DNA from: an uncultured Pseudomonadota bacterium | GTDB lineage: Bacteria; Myxococcota_A; UBA796; JAFGLY01 | Length of the DNA: 63,524 nt | Reading direction: 5' to 3' | Assembly: GCA_937912125.1 (NCBI GenBank) | Contig: CALDOK010000278.1 | Coordinates: 1 to 63,524, forward strand | Part shown: in pieces, positions 1 through 9,241 of the stretch | How the letters are laid out: each line of letters begins with the position of its first letter | Numbering within the stretch: position 1 is the first letter of the stretch | The notes under the pieces: model-generated | Databases searched by the model: none | What the model saw: only the letters and a program-made list of their open reading frames with translations | What the model was told of the DNA's origin: nothing | Program-made: the position numbers and the translations under genes

Positions 1-1
1 C

Positions 2-2083
2 GACAACGACTGCGACGGCGACGTGGACGAGGATGACGCCGCCGACGCCGGCACCTGGTACCTGGACCACGACACCGATGGCTACGGTGGGGCCAGCGTG
101 AGCACCCGCGCCTGCCTCCAGCCCTCGGGCTACCTCGCGGACGCCACGGACTGCGACGACACCGACGCCTCGAGCTACCCCGGCGCCGACGAGCTCTGCG
201 ACGGCGCCGACAACGACTGCGACGGCACCGTGGACGAGGCCGGCGCCCTGGACGAGGCCACCTGGTACGCGGACAGCGACGGCGACGGCGACGGCGACCC
301 AGCCTCCACCCAGGACGCCTGCAGCCAGCCCAGCGGCCACGTCTCATCCGGCGACGACTGCGACGACGGCGACGCCACCATCAACCCCGGCGCCGACGAG
401 CTCTGCGACGCCGTGGACAACGACTGTGACGGCGCCGTGGACGAGGACAGCGCCATCGACGCGGCCACCTGGTACCTGGACCACGACCGCGACGGCTATG
501 GCGACGCGGCCTACGACCGCATCGCCTGCGACCAACCCAGCGGCTGGGTGGCGGACGACACCGACTGCGACGACCTCGAGGACGTGGTCTGGCCCGGCGC
601 CACCGAGCTGTGCGACGGCCTGGACAACGACTGTGACGGCCTGGTGGACGATGACGACCCCGACATCTCCGACGCCAGTGACTGGTACGCCGACGCCGAC
701 GCCGACGGCTTCGGGGACGCCGCCACCACGGTCCACACCTGCGAAGGCCCCAGCGGCTGGGTGGCGGACGACACCGACTGCGACGACACCATGAGCACCG
801 TGAGCCCGGACAGCCCCGAGCTGTACGACAGCCTGGATAACGACTGCGACGGCGACGTGGACGAGGATCTGTGGGTAGGCACCGGCGCCGACGGCGACCT
901 CGAGGTCACCGGCACCGTGGTCCTGGCCACCGACATGTCGGGCAGCCGCAGCGAGCCCGACGCCGTGAGCTTCCCGGTCACCGCCATCAGCGGCGCCACC
1001 ATCACCGTCACCGGCACGGTCGCCGGCCTGGCCCCGGGGGACGAGGTGCTGCTGATCAACATGCAGGGCAGCGACGCCGCCCACAGCAGCGTGGGCGCCT
1101 ACGAGTTCGGCTCCGTGGACGCCGTGTCGGGCTCCGACGTCACCCTGGCCGAGGCTGTGGCGGAGGTCTACGGCGAGTCCGGCAACACCGACCTGAGCGA
1201 TCAGGTCATCGTGCTCCAGCGCGTCCCCCACTACCAGGACGTCACGGTGTACGCGGGCGGCACCCTGACCACCGAGGCCTGGGACGGCGCCATGGGCGGC
1301 GTGCTCGCCTTCCGCGCGGCCGGCGCCCTGTGGATCGAGGACACGGGCGTCATCACGGTCAGCGAGCTTGGCTACATGGCCGGCGACACAGGCACCTGCA
1401 ACAACTGCGACGCGTTCCAGGGCGAGAGCATCGCCGGCGAGGGCGTCGGCGACGAGTTCGGCAGCCCCTACAACGAGGCCATCGGCGGCTTCCTGGCCAA
1501 CTACGGCGGCGGCGGCGCCAACGTCACCGGCGGTGGCGGCAACCACGGCGGCGGCGCCACGGCGGGAGACTCCTGGAACTACGGTGGCTACACCGCGCCC
1601 GAGGCCGGCATCGCCTACGGCCAGCCCACCCTGGCCACCGCCTTCCTGGGCTCCGGTGGCGGCGGAGTATGGAACGGCGGATACGACGACGTCACCGAAG
1701 ATCCTGGCCCAGGCGGCGACGGGGCGGGCATCCTCTACATCGGCTGCGGCCTGCTGCTGGCCGAGGGCCATGGCGCGCTGCAGGCCCTGGGCGGCACCAC
1801 CGACCACTGGTCCCACGGATCGTGGACCTACGGGGCCGGCGGAGGCGCGGGCGGCACCATCTTCCTGATCGCCGAGGAGGTCGAGCTGGCCACCGACAGC
1901 GTCAGCGCCGAGGGGGGCTTCGGCGAGGCCACCCACCTGCGCCTGGGCGGCGACGGCGGCCGCGGCCGCGTGCGCATCGACTGCACCACCTGCAACGGCT
2001 TCGCCCACGGCTCGGCCGATGCCAACCGCGCCCTCGATGACGCCGCCGAGCCCGACCCCGGGTACACCGACACCCCCACCTGA
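2..2083 (+). CDS. MopE-type repeat surface protein (5' end missing)
   Basis: The reading frame is open from base 2, so the gene starts outside the window and only its C-terminal part of about 693 residues is seen. The first 270 or so residues are five MopE-type units, each with D-x-D-x-D-G-y-G, a TDCDD motif, PGA-x-E-LCD and DNDCDG; such units bind calcium or other metals in known relatives. The rest is a Gly/Ala-rich segment (GGGGANVTGGGGNHGGG) that looks like a secreted beta-rich or beta-helical adhesin-like domain. It probably sits at the cell surface or is secreted. The next gene starts 2 bases after the stop, so the two are likely cotranscribed. Specific function unknown. Confidence 0.85.
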   Translation, partial: DNDCDGDVDEDDAADAGTWYLDHDTDGYGGASVSTRACLQPSGYLADATDCDDTDASSYPGADELCDGADNDCDGTVDEAGALDEATWYADSDGDGDGDPASTQDACSQPSGHVSSGDDCDDGDATINPGADELCDAVDNDCDGAVDEDSAIDAATWYLDHDRDGYGDAAYDRIACDQPSGWVADDTDCDDLEDVVWPGATELCDGLDNDCDGLVDDDDPDISDASDWYADADADGFGDAATTVHTCEGPSGWVADDTDCDDTMSTVSPDSPELYDSLDNDCDGDVDEDLWVGTGADGDLEVTGTVVLATDMSGSRSEPDAVSFPVTAISGATITVTGTVAGLAPGDEVLLINMQGSDAAHSSVGAYEFGSVDAVSGSDVTLAEAVAEVYGESGNTDLSDQVIVLQRVPHYQDVTVYAGGTLTTEAWDGAMGGVLAFRAAGALWIEDTGVITVSELGYMAGDTGTCNNCDAFQGESIAGEGVGDEFGSPYNEAIGGFLANYGGGGANVTGGGGNHGGGATAGDSWNYGGYTAPEAGIAYGQPTLATAFLGSGGGGVWNGGYDDVTEDPGPGGDGAGILYIGCGLLLAEGHGALQALGGTTDHWSHGSWTYGAGGGAGGTIFLIAEEVELATDSVSAEGGFGEATHLRLGGDGGRGRVRIDCTTCNGFAHGSADANRALDDAAEPDPGYTDTPT

Positions 2084-2085
2084 CC

Positions 2086-3867
2086 ATGATCTGCGCCAGC
2101 TGCGGCCAACAGACCCCGCGCCATCCCTGCGCCAGCTGCGGCCAAGAGCCACGCCTGGACGGCCGCTTCGCGCTCCAGGCCATGCTGGGCCAGGGCAGCT
2201 TCGGCACCACCTGGGGGGCCCTGGATCCCGACGAGCGGCCCGTGGCGCTCAAGGAGATGTTGATGCGCCCGGAGCTGCTCGAGCAGGTGGGGCGCGAGGT
2301 GCGGGTGCTGCGGCAGCTGAACCATCCCGGGGTGCCCAGCTACGTCGAGGCGTTTCACAGCCGCTCGGGCCGCTACACCTCTCAGGTCCTGGTGATGGAG
2401 CTGATCGACGGCCAGAGCCTGGAGCAGGAGCAGCAAGAGCGCCGCTACGGGGCCCTGGATGTGGTCGAGATCATCCAGGAGCTCGCCACCATCCTGGTCT
2501 ACCTGCACTGCCTGTCGCCGCCGGTGATCCACCGGGACATCAAGCCCGCCAACATCATGCGTCGCAGCGACGGTCGCCTGGTGCTGATCGACTTCGGCCT
2601 GGTGCGCGACACCGTCATCGCCACCCTGGGGGGCACCCGGGAGGTAGGCAGCATCGGCTACCAGGCCCCCGAGCAGTTCGCGGGCGAGCCCGTCCCCGCC
2701 TCGGACCTCTACGGCCTGGGCGCCGTGGCCGTGCGCCTGCTCACCCGCCGGGAGCCCCACGAGCTGGTGCGCACCCTGTACGACCCCATGCGCTGGCGCC
2801 AGCATGCCTCGGTGCCCGACCCGGTCGCCGCGCTCATCGACGGGCTGGTGGCCCCGGAGCCCGAGCACAGGCTGGGCTCGGCGGCCGTGGTGGTGGAGCG
2901 CTGTGCGGAGCTGCGCGGCGTCCACAAGGTCCGACGCGCCATCCAGCAGCTGGGCCCGGGCCCCGGCGCGCCTCACCCGGAGCCCTCCAGGCCCCTCGCG
3001 CCGATGTTCCTGGACGAGACACCCATCCCCGCGCCTCCGTCCGGGTTCTGGGAGATCCCGACCGCCCCGGGCCCGAGCCAGCAGTTCCGAGTGGACCAGC
3101 ACTGGTTCGAGCTGGTGCGCCTGGAGCCCGGCGCCTTCCAGCAGGGCTCCGCCGCCGGCCAGCCCGGGCGCAGCTACGACGAGAACATGCACCTGGTCAC
3201 GCTCACCCAGCCCTTCCAGCTGGGACGGGTGCCGGTCACGCGGGAGCTGTACGACGCCGCGGTGGGACGGGCGTCACCCCAGGGCTCCAAGCCCGAGCAG
3301 CCCGTGGACGACGTCAGCTGGAACGCCGCAGTGAAGCTGTGCAACGCCCTGTCCGAGCGGGCGGGCTTCCGCCCGGCCTACCACCAGCAGATCGTCGTCC
3401 CCGCCAAGCCCGGCCTGTGGGGCATCGGCTCCCGGCCGGAGCAGCGAACCTGGCGCTGGGACCGATCCGCGGACGGCTTCCGCCTGCCCACCGAGGCCGA
3501 GTGGGAGTACGCCGCCCGGGCTGGCGGTAGCCACGTCTGGGCCGGGTCGGACAACGCCGACGAGGTCGCCTGGCACCTGGGCACCGCCGGGGGCCTGTCC
3601 CAGCCCGTGGGCCAGCTGAAGCCCAACCCCTGGGGCTTGTTCGACATGAGCGGCAACGTCTGGGAGTGGTGCTGGGATTATTACCACGCCTACCCCAGCA
3701 ACCCGGTCGAGGACCCCGTGGGCCCTCCCGGGGGCACCTACCGGGCCATCCGGGGCGGCTGCGCCCAGTACCACCGGGACTACGCCCGCGTGGCCTGCCG
3801 GGGCGGCCGTCGCCAGGAGCGGAGCTACTTCTACGTCGGCCTCAGGCTGGCCCGGACCTGCGGATAG
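2086..3867 (+). CDS. Ser/Thr protein kinase fused to a sulfatase-modifying-factor (FGE)-like domain
   Basis: A 593-residue cytoplasmic-looking fusion. Residues 1-22 hold two CxSCGQ knuckles (C3, C6, C15, C18), a small zinc-ribbon-like head. The kinase domain (about 25-290) has a glycine loop GQGSFG near 35, lysine K56, catalytic HRDIKPAN at 149 and DFG at 169, so it looks catalytically competent. After a Pro-rich linker, residues about 332-593 match the FGE/C-type-lectin-like fold (TEAEWEYAARAG, GNVWEW, RGG). By eye, the two catalytic cysteines of true formylglycine-generating enzymes are replaced by Tyr and Ala, so this part is probably a sensor or binding domain. No transmembrane helix is obvious. 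Kinase-FGE fusions are known in myxobacteria; target unknown. Confidence 0.9.
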   Translation: MICASCGQQTPRHPCASCGQEPRLDGRFALQAMLGQGSFGTTWGALDPDERPVALKEMLMRPELLEQVGREVRVLRQLNHPGVPSYVEAFHSRSGRYTSQVLVMELIDGQSLEQEQQERRYGALDVVEIIQELATILVYLHCLSPPVIHRDIKPANIMRRSDGRLVLIDFGLVRDTVIATLGGTREVGSIGYQAPEQFAGEPVPASDLYGLGAVAVRLLTRREPHELVRTLYDPMRWRQHASVPDPVAALIDGLVAPEPEHRLGSAAVVVERCAELRGVHKVRRAIQQLGPGPGAPHPEPSRPLAPMFLDETPIPAPPSGFWEIPTAPGPSQQFRVDQHWFELVRLEPGAFQQGSAAGQPGRSYDENMHLVTLTQPFQLGRVPVTRELYDAAVGRASPQGSKPEQPVDDVSWNAAVKLCNALSERAGFRPAYHQQIVVPAKPGLWGIGSRPEQRTWRWDRSADGFRLPTEAEWEYAARAGGSHVWAGSDNADEVAWHLGTAGGLSQPVGQLKPNPWGLFDMSGNVWEWCWDYYHAYPSNPVEDPVGPPGGTYRAIRGGCAQYHRDYARVACRGGRRQERSYFYVGLRLARTCG

Positions 3868-3922
3868 CCAAGGAACCAGGCGCAGGATAGGTCCGCGGAC
3901 TCCCCGCACTCCGGAGCGACCC

Positions 3923-5029
3923 ATGCGCGCCGCCCTGTCCCTGCTCCCCCTCGTCCTCTGCGCCTGCGGCGGCTCGGGCCCCCTCACCGTGCTCACCTAC
4001 AACGCCGGCCTGGCCACCGGCTACGTGCCCGCCTCGCCAGAGCGCACCCCGCTGACCGCCGCGGCCGTCTCGGCCCTGCAGGCCGACCTGATCTGCCTGC
4101 AGGAGGTCTGGACCCCCACCCACATCGACGCCTTCGAGCAGGCCGCCGCGGCCAGCTTCGAGCACCGCTACTTCCCCGCGCCCCAGCCCGAACAGAGCGC
4201 CGAGCCCGCCTGCGAGGCAGGCGCCCTGGACGGCCTGCTCGAGTGCCTGGACACCAGCTGCGGCGATGCCTGCGACGACGAGCTGATCGACTGCGTCTTC
4301 GCCAGCTGCGCGCTGGACTTCGTGTTCCTGGACACCACCTGCATGGGCTGCGTGCAGGCCGAGGTGGGCGGCTCCATCGACGACGTCGAGGACGCCTGCA
4401 CCCAGGGCACCACCAGCTACGCCTACCAAGGCGCCTTCGGCACCGGCATCCTGAGCGCCCACCCCTTGGCCGACACCCAGGAGCACGTCTTCGCCAGCAC
4501 CACCAACCGCCGCTCGGTGCTGCACACCGTGGCCGACACCCCCGCGGGCGAGGTCGATGTCTACTGCACCCACCTCACCGCGGTCTTCGACGTGATCCCC
4601 TACCCGCGGGAAGAGGGATCCTGGGAGCAGGAGCAGGCCGCCCAGATCGACGACCTGCTGGCCTGGATCGACAGCACCGCCAGCACCGGGCTCACCGTGC
4701 TGCTGGGGGACTTCAACACCGGCCCCGAGCTGGGACAGAGCGAGGCCGAGGCCGAGGACAACTGGGACGTGCTGGCAGCCAGCGGGATGGCCGCCCCCTA
4801 CGTCGACGCCCAGGGCAGCTGCACCTACTGCCCCGGCAACCCGCTGAACATGGGGGACGAGGGCGACGCCGGCCGCGTGATCGACCACGTGTTCATCGAG
4901 GGCTTCGAGGGCCAGCCCAGCGCGGAGCTGGTGCTCACCGACGAGATCGAGGTCGAGCGCTGCGAGGAGCCCTTCACCGCGGCCTACTCCGACCACTACG
5001 GTGTGCGCGTCACCATCGCCGAGCCTTAG
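3923..5029 (+). CDS. Secreted endonuclease/exonuclease/phosphatase-family lipoprotein
   Basis: 368 residues with a short lipoprotein signal (LVLCAC, C14 or so) after a GGAG ribosome site. The EEP (DNase I/sphingomyelinase-like) fold is marked by LTYNAG, DLICLQEVW, THLTAV, LLGDFNT, IDHVFI and YSDHYGV, so the catalytic Asn, Glu, Asp and His positions are all present. It could cleave a phosphodiester in nucleic acid, phospholipid or inositol phosphate; the substrate cannot be told. Odd feature: a Cys-rich insert (residues about 105-150, nine or so cysteines) between the QEV motif and the core, probably disulfide-linked in the periplasm or outside. A second EEP lipoprotein lies at 39479-40423. 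Confidence 0.88.
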   Translation: MRAALSLLPLVLCACGGSGPLTVLTYNAGLATGYVPASPERTPLTAAAVSALQADLICLQEVWTPTHIDAFEQAAAASFEHRYFPAPQPEQSAEPACEAGALDGLLECLDTSCGDACDDELIDCVFASCALDFVFLDTTCMGCVQAEVGGSIDDVEDACTQGTTSYAYQGAFGTGILSAHPLADTQEHVFASTTNRRSVLHTVADTPAGEVDVYCTHLTAVFDVIPYPREEGSWEQEQAAQIDDLLAWIDSTASTGLTVLLGDFNTGPELGQSEAEAEDNWDVLAASGMAAPYVDAQGSCTYCPGNPLNMGDEGDAGRVIDHVFIEGFEGQPSAELVLTDEIEVERCEEPFTAAYSDHYGVRVTIAEP

Positions 5030-5035
5030 CCCCGG

Positions 5036-6079
5036 CTACTTCTCAGCCACGGTCCCGCGCACGGCCGCGGAGGATCCCGGCACGTAGCTGGCCGCGCCTT
5101 CGATCAGGGGCCACTTCTCCTCGAACCAGGCGATGTTGCGCTTGAGGCCCTCGTCGAAGTCCATCACGGGCTCCCACTCGAGCAGCTCCTTGGCCCGGTC
5201 GATGCTGGCCAGCAGGCGCACCTTGGTGTCCCACTTGCGGGGGGTGCCGCGCACGATCTCGGACTTGCCGCCGGTGTAGTCGATGACCTTCTGAGCCATG
5301 TCCAGGATGCGGATCTCGCGGCCGCCCGCCAGGTTCATCTCCTGGCCCACCGCCGCGGTGTAGTACGAGGAGCGGATCAGGGCGTCCACCAGGTCGTCCA
5401 CGTAGGTGAAGTCGCGGGACGCGATGTCCTGGCCGGTGAACGGCAGGGGCAGGCCCTTCATGGCGCGGTGGATGAAGTTGGGGATGACGTTGCGGTACTG
5501 CCCGGGGACCTCGCCAGGCCCGAAGCTGTTGAAGAACCGGCACTTGACCACCTCGAGATCGTGGTGGTGCCAGAAGAAGTTCGCGTACAGCTCACCCAGC
5601 ATCTTGGTGATCTGGTAGGGCGTGGTCATGTGCAGGGAGACGAAGTCTTCGGACAGGGGCAGCGGCGCCTTGGAGCCGTAGATGGAGCAGCCTGAGCTGG
5701 CGTAGACCACCCGGTCGACCCCGGTCATGGTGGCGTACTGGAGAATGAGCAGGGTGCCCAGGCCGTTGACCATCAGGTCCTTCTGGGGGTAGTCCACGGA
5801 GTTCTGGTTGGCGAAGAAGGCCGCCAGGTGGAAGACGATCTCGGGCTTCTCGGCGAAGCAGCGCTTGAGATCGATCTCGTTGGTGACCGAGCCAGGCACG
5901 AACAAGACGTTGGGCAGATCCGGGATGTTCCACACCGCGCTGGCGCTCAGGTCGTCCAGCACGATGACCGTGCGGGCGCCGGCCTCGGCCAGGGTGCGGA
6001 CGAGGTTGGAGCCGATGGCGCCGGCGCCGCCGGTGACCAGGATGGTCTTGCCCTGGATGTGGGAGAGATAGGCGTCCAT
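5036..6079 (-). CDS. NAD-dependent epimerase/dehydratase (extended SDR)
   Basis: 347 residues. The ATG at 6079 is chosen over upstream in-frame codons because GAGGAAG stands 7 bases before it and the Rossmann motif GGAGAIG begins at residue 17. Catalytic Y155-x-x-x-K159 and the Ser of ASSG (about 129) are present, as in UDP-glucose 4-epimerase-like extended SDRs. It probably epimerises, dehydrates or reduces a nucleotide-linked sugar for surface polysaccharide, but no glycosyltransferase is nearby and the exact sugar is unknown. It ends 6 bases from the convergent EEP gene and is divergent from the RNB gene. Cytoplasmic. Confidence 0.9.
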   Translation of the reverse strand: MDAYLSHIQGKTILVTGGAGAIGSNLVRTLAEAGARTVIVLDDLSASAVWNIPDLPNVLFVPGSVTNEIDLKRCFAEKPEIVFHLAAFFANQNSVDYPQKDLMVNGLGTLLILQYATMTGVDRVVYASSGCSIYGSKAPLPLSEDFVSLHMTTPYQITKMLGELYANFFWHHHDLEVVKCRFFNSFGPGEVPGQYRNVIPNFIHRAMKGLPLPFTGQDIASRDFTYVDDLVDALIRSSYYTAAVGQEMNLAGGREIRILDMAQKVIDYTGGKSEIVRGTPRKWDTKVRLLASIDRAKELLEWEPVMDFDEGLKRNIAWFEEKWPLIEGAASYVPGSSAAVRGTVAEK

Positions 6080-6324
6080 GGTGGCTTCCTCGAGCGGAGC
6101 GGGGCCTGCAGAGCAGGCGCGGGGTGGGAGGGGGTCCTGGGGGAGGGCCGTCGTCGGCGACCCGTTATCGGGGCCAGCGCGCGCCCGCAATGGGCTTGGA
6201 ACCGTCACTCCGAAACGGGACTTTGCCCTGGTTGGAGGCGCTCGACCGCAAGGTGGAGGGCAAGCCCGCTTTGGATCCCCAGGCGCCGCAAGCGGGCCGA
6301 GCCCCGGTCGAATAGGTCCAAGCC
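6080..6324. other. 245-base divergent spacer
   Basis: Between the epimerase start (minus) and the RNB start (plus). No ribosome site of normal strength is seen before the RNB ATG (AGGTCC at best). No small gene or RNA was recognised. Confidence 0.45.
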
Positions 6325-7950
6325 ATGACCGACGCCACTCCCCTGCACCACCCCCCCGACGTCCAGGCCCGCCTGCTGGCCATCCTCGACGCCCACGGCC
6401 TGCGCCTCGACCACGCCCCCGCGCTCGAGGCCGAGGCCCTGGCCCTGGAAGGCGACCCCGGCCTGGACGATCCGCGGCTCGAGGACCTCGAGCACCTGCC
6501 CTTCGTCACCATCGACTACGAGCACTCCCTGGACCTCGACCAGGCGCTGCACCTCCAGCGCCAGGGCACCGGCTGGACGCTGCACTACGCCCTGGCCGAC
6601 GCCTCCTGGTACCTGCGGCCGGGCTCGGGCTTGCTGGCCGAGGCCCTGAGCCGGGGCGCCAGCTACTACCTGGCCCACCTCTGCGCTCCCATGCTCCCCC
6701 GGCGCCTCTGTGAAGGGATCATCTCATTGAATCCGGGTGTGCCACGGCGGGCGCTGGTGCTCGAGCTGCCCATCGACGCCCAGGGGCTGCCGGGGCCCCT
6801 CTCAGTCCGCCGCGCCCGCATCCGCAGCCGCGCCAAGCTGGCCTACAGCGGCGTGCAGGCCTGGTGCGACCAGCCCGCAGGCAGCCCCCTGAGCGGACAG
6901 GACTTCACCCCCGTGCTGGTCAACCTGCGCGCCCTGGGTGCTCCGCTGCTGGCCCGGGCCCGGGAGCGGGGCATGGTCCCCTTCGAGCGCCCCGAGGTGG
7001 CCTGGGAGCCCCCCGGCCCCACCGCGCCCGGCTTCCGGCTGGTGGCCGAGCACCGCAACGACGTGGAGCGCTGGAACGAGCAGATCTCCCTGCTGTGCAA
7101 CACCGAAGCGGCGCGGCTGATGATGGCCCACCCCCGCCCCGAGCTGCAGCCCATCTACCGGGTCCACCCCCACCCCACTCTGGCCAGGCTCGAAGCCCTC
7201 GAGGCCACTGTCAGCGCCCTGGTCCAGCTGCACGGGCTGGACGATGACACGTGGACCTGGCGCCGCCACGACCAGCCAGGCCAACCCGCCGAGAGCCTGG
7301 CGACCTACCTGGGCCGGCTGCCCTCCACCGGGCCCGCCGCCCGGGTCCGCCAGGCCATCCAGCGGCAGATCCTGCACAGCTACGAGCGCTCCGACTTCAC
7401 CCCCGAGCCCGGCCCCCACCACGCCCTGGGCGTGCCCTGCTACGGCCGCTTCACGGCTCCCATGCGGGAGATCGTGGGGGTCTTCACCCACAAGGAGCTC
7501 CTCGAGGCGGTGGGCCTCGAGCCCACCGGCCCGACCGAGCTGGACGAGCGCCTGCGCGAGCGGGTGCTGCAGGCCGCGGATCGCTCCCGGGAGCTGCAGC
7601 GCTCCATCACCCGGGACGGCGAGCGCCTGGCCCTGGACTTCCTCCTCGAGGGCGACCTGGAGCTGCCCCTGAGCCAGCGCCCCCTGCGCACCGGCACCGT
7701 CCTGGGCCTCAGCCGCACCCGACTCCACGTCCGCCTCGACGAGCTTCCCCTGGAGATCAAGGTCTACACCGCCCACATCGAGGCCAGCCTGGGCTGCAGC
7801 TACGACAGCGACGAGACCGAGCTGACCCTCTCGCCCGTCCAGGGCGCCGGCCCCGCCTGGCGGGTGGGCGACGCCATCACCCTGCGGCTGGTGGGCCGTG
7901 ACGCCGAGCGCGACCGCTGGCGCCTGGCGCCCGTCCCCCCCGACGCCTGA
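6325..7950 (+). CDS. RNB-domain 3'-5' exoribonuclease (RNase II/R family)
   Basis: 541 residues, shorter than RNase R (about 800), and without clear N-terminal cold-shock domains; the RNB catalytic domain occupies most of the protein and a small S1-like beta segment may close it. The active-site signature runs from about residue 62 (TIDYEHSLDLDQAL): three of the four metal-binding Asp are kept (D64, D70, D72), while the last position is Gln (Q73) where E. coli RNase II has Asp210. I recall D-L-D-Q in a separate RNB subfamily of actinobacteria and relatives, so this is probably a subfamily mark. Likely role: RNA turnover. It is followed after 9 bases by a membrane protein gene. Confidence 0.88.
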   Translation: MTDATPLHHPPDVQARLLAILDAHGLRLDHAPALEAEALALEGDPGLDDPRLEDLEHLPFVTIDYEHSLDLDQALHLQRQGTGWTLHYALADASWYLRPGSGLLAEALSRGASYYLAHLCAPMLPRRLCEGIISLNPGVPRRALVLELPIDAQGLPGPLSVRRARIRSRAKLAYSGVQAWCDQPAGSPLSGQDFTPVLVNLRALGAPLLARARERGMVPFERPEVAWEPPGPTAPGFRLVAEHRNDVERWNEQISLLCNTEAARLMMAHPRPELQPIYRVHPHPTLARLEALEATVSALVQLHGLDDDTWTWRRHDQPGQPAESLATYLGRLPSTGPAARVRQAIQRQILHSYERSDFTPEPGPHHALGVPCYGRFTAPMREIVGVFTHKELLEAVGLEPTGPTELDERLRERVLQAADRSRELQRSITRDGERLALDFLLEGDLELPLSQRPLRTGTVLGLSRTRLHVRLDELPLEIKVYTAHIEASLGCSYDSDETELTLSPVQGAGPAWRVGDAITLRLVGRDAERDRWRLAPVPPDA

Positions 7951-7959
7951 GGAGGCTTT

Positions 7960-8697
7960 ATGGACTACGCAGCCCTGGCCCAGACCATCCTGGCCCACCC
8001 CCTCACCTGGGCTGGAGTCACCCTGGCGGCCGCCCCCGTCGCAGCCTGGGTCCTGAACCTGCAGCTGCGGGCCCTGGGCCTGGTGCGCAAGCCTCACCAC
8101 CCGGGCATCGCCTGGAACCTGGTGCTGTCGTTCCTGGCCTTCTGGCTGGTGCTCTGCATGGGCCTGGGCGCGGTGGCCGAGCACGCCGAGATCAGCGGCC
8201 TGCAGTGGCCCCTCAGTTCCCTCGCCAGCAGCCTGCTGGGCCTGATCCCCCCCATCCTGGTCCTGGCGGGGGCGGCCCACTACGCCCGGATGCGCCAGGA
8301 CGAAGCCCGCGACGCCAGCGCCGAGATCAAGGAGCAGGTGCAGGCCGAGCAGCGCTGGCTGCGCCCCGCCGCGGGCGCCCTGGCCGGGCTGGCCCTGCTG
8401 GGGGGCCGCGTGCTGTGGCCCCTGCTGGTCTTCGCCGTGAGCGGCACGTTCCTGTGGTTGCTCGCCAGCCCCAGCGCCCGGGAACGGGCCCGCGTCTGGC
8501 GCCGTGAGTGGGCCGCCGGCCAGCGCCTGCGCACCCGGCTGCAGCCCAAGGCCACCATCCAGAGCCCAGACGCCACCGTCACCCTCGCCGGCTCCGTGGG
8601 GCTGCTCACCACCGACGTGCTCGACGGGGGCCAGCTCCGCAGCATGTCGAACGAGGTGCTGGCGGAGCTGGTGGAGGATGGGGCTGCGCTGGGCTGA
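7960..8697 (+). CDS. Multi-pass membrane protein of unknown function
   Basis: 245 residues after a strong AGGAGG ribosome site only 9 bases from the RNB gene stop, so the two are probably one operon. About four hydrophobic segments (near 13-33, 47-68, 80-105 and 133-165) flank a charged amphipathic stretch (about 107-128, RQDEARDASAEIKEQVQAE). The C-terminal 70 residues are soluble and basic, ending in a VLAEL-VEDG tail. No family recognised. The coupling to an RNase could mean a membrane anchor or partner, but that is inference from position only. Confidence 0.75.
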   Translation: MDYAALAQTILAHPLTWAGVTLAAAPVAAWVLNLQLRALGLVRKPHHPGIAWNLVLSFLAFWLVLCMGLGAVAEHAEISGLQWPLSSLASSLLGLIPPILVLAGAAHYARMRQDEARDASAEIKEQVQAEQRWLRPAAGALAGLALLGGRVLWPLLVFAVSGTFLWLLASPSARERARVWRREWAAGQRLRTRLQPKATIQSPDATVTLAGSVGLLTTDVLDGGQLRSMSNEVLAELVEDGAALG

Positions 8698-8723
8698 TGG
8701 CGGCGGGCAGGAGCGTGGGCAGC

Positions 8724-9173
8724 CTATCGACGTCCTGGTGGGGAGGGTGACGGAGCCCATGCTGGCTCCCGGCGTCGCAGCTCCGCCAGCCGCGCCAGGA
8801 TCCGATCCAGGCGGTCGCCCTCGAACAGGGAGCCCCAGAAGCCATCGCAGAAGCGCTCTCCCCGGACACACCAGGTGATCATCGTCCGGATCTCCGCCAG
8901 GCTCGCGCCAGCGACACGCGCGTCGTCCCGCACCATGCCGGCCGCGTCCTTGCTGGCGTAGCCGTAGTCGGACCAGCAGGGATGCCCGGCCAGCTGGAAG
9001 AACGCGCGGACCGGCTCGGCGTAGATCGGGTAGGCGCTGGCCGCAGCCTCCGGGGTGTCCGGGTGGGCGCTGGGCAGGGCGCGCAAGGCGGTGAAGGCCT
9101 GGAGCAGCGCGTCGATGTCCGCGGCGGTGATCCCGTGGGCTTGGTCGGATGGGTCTCGAAGGGAGCGGGCCAT
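8724..9173 (-). CDS. DUF6508-like small protein
   Basis: 149 residues, cytoplasmic-looking, no signal or membrane segment. The C-terminal part carries RGERFCDGFWGSLFE followed by a Leu/Arg helix, which resembles the conserved RGERFCDG end of the DUF6508 family; the aromatic centre (PCWSDYGYASKD) also fits. The family has no known function to my knowledge. It is downstream of the lipoprotein run at 9242-13006 on the same strand with a 68-base gap and may be read from its own start. Family assignment is from memory of the motif. Confidence 0.65.
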   Translation of the reverse strand: MARSLRDPSDQAHGITAADIDALLQAFTALRALPSAHPDTPEAAASAYPIYAEPVRAFFQLAGHPCWSDYGYASKDAAGMVRDDARVAGASLAEIRTMITWCVRGERFCDGFWGSLFEGDRLDRILARLAELRRREPAWAPSPSPPGRR

Positions 9174-9241
9174 GCGCGGCCTCTATGCTCACGGTGGGGA
9201 GCGCGCGATGCCACCGAAGCCCTGGCCTTCCTCGACGGCCG

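Noticed and set aside
344..2152. Long minus-strand open frame opposite the first MopE gene
   Set aside because: Composition is Val/Gly/Ala-rich without domains; it is the antisense shadow of a high-GC gene with biased third positions.
6802..9192. 796-codon minus-strand frame over RNB and membrane protein genes
   Set aside because: Covers two well-supported plus-strand genes in antisense and shows no protein family features.
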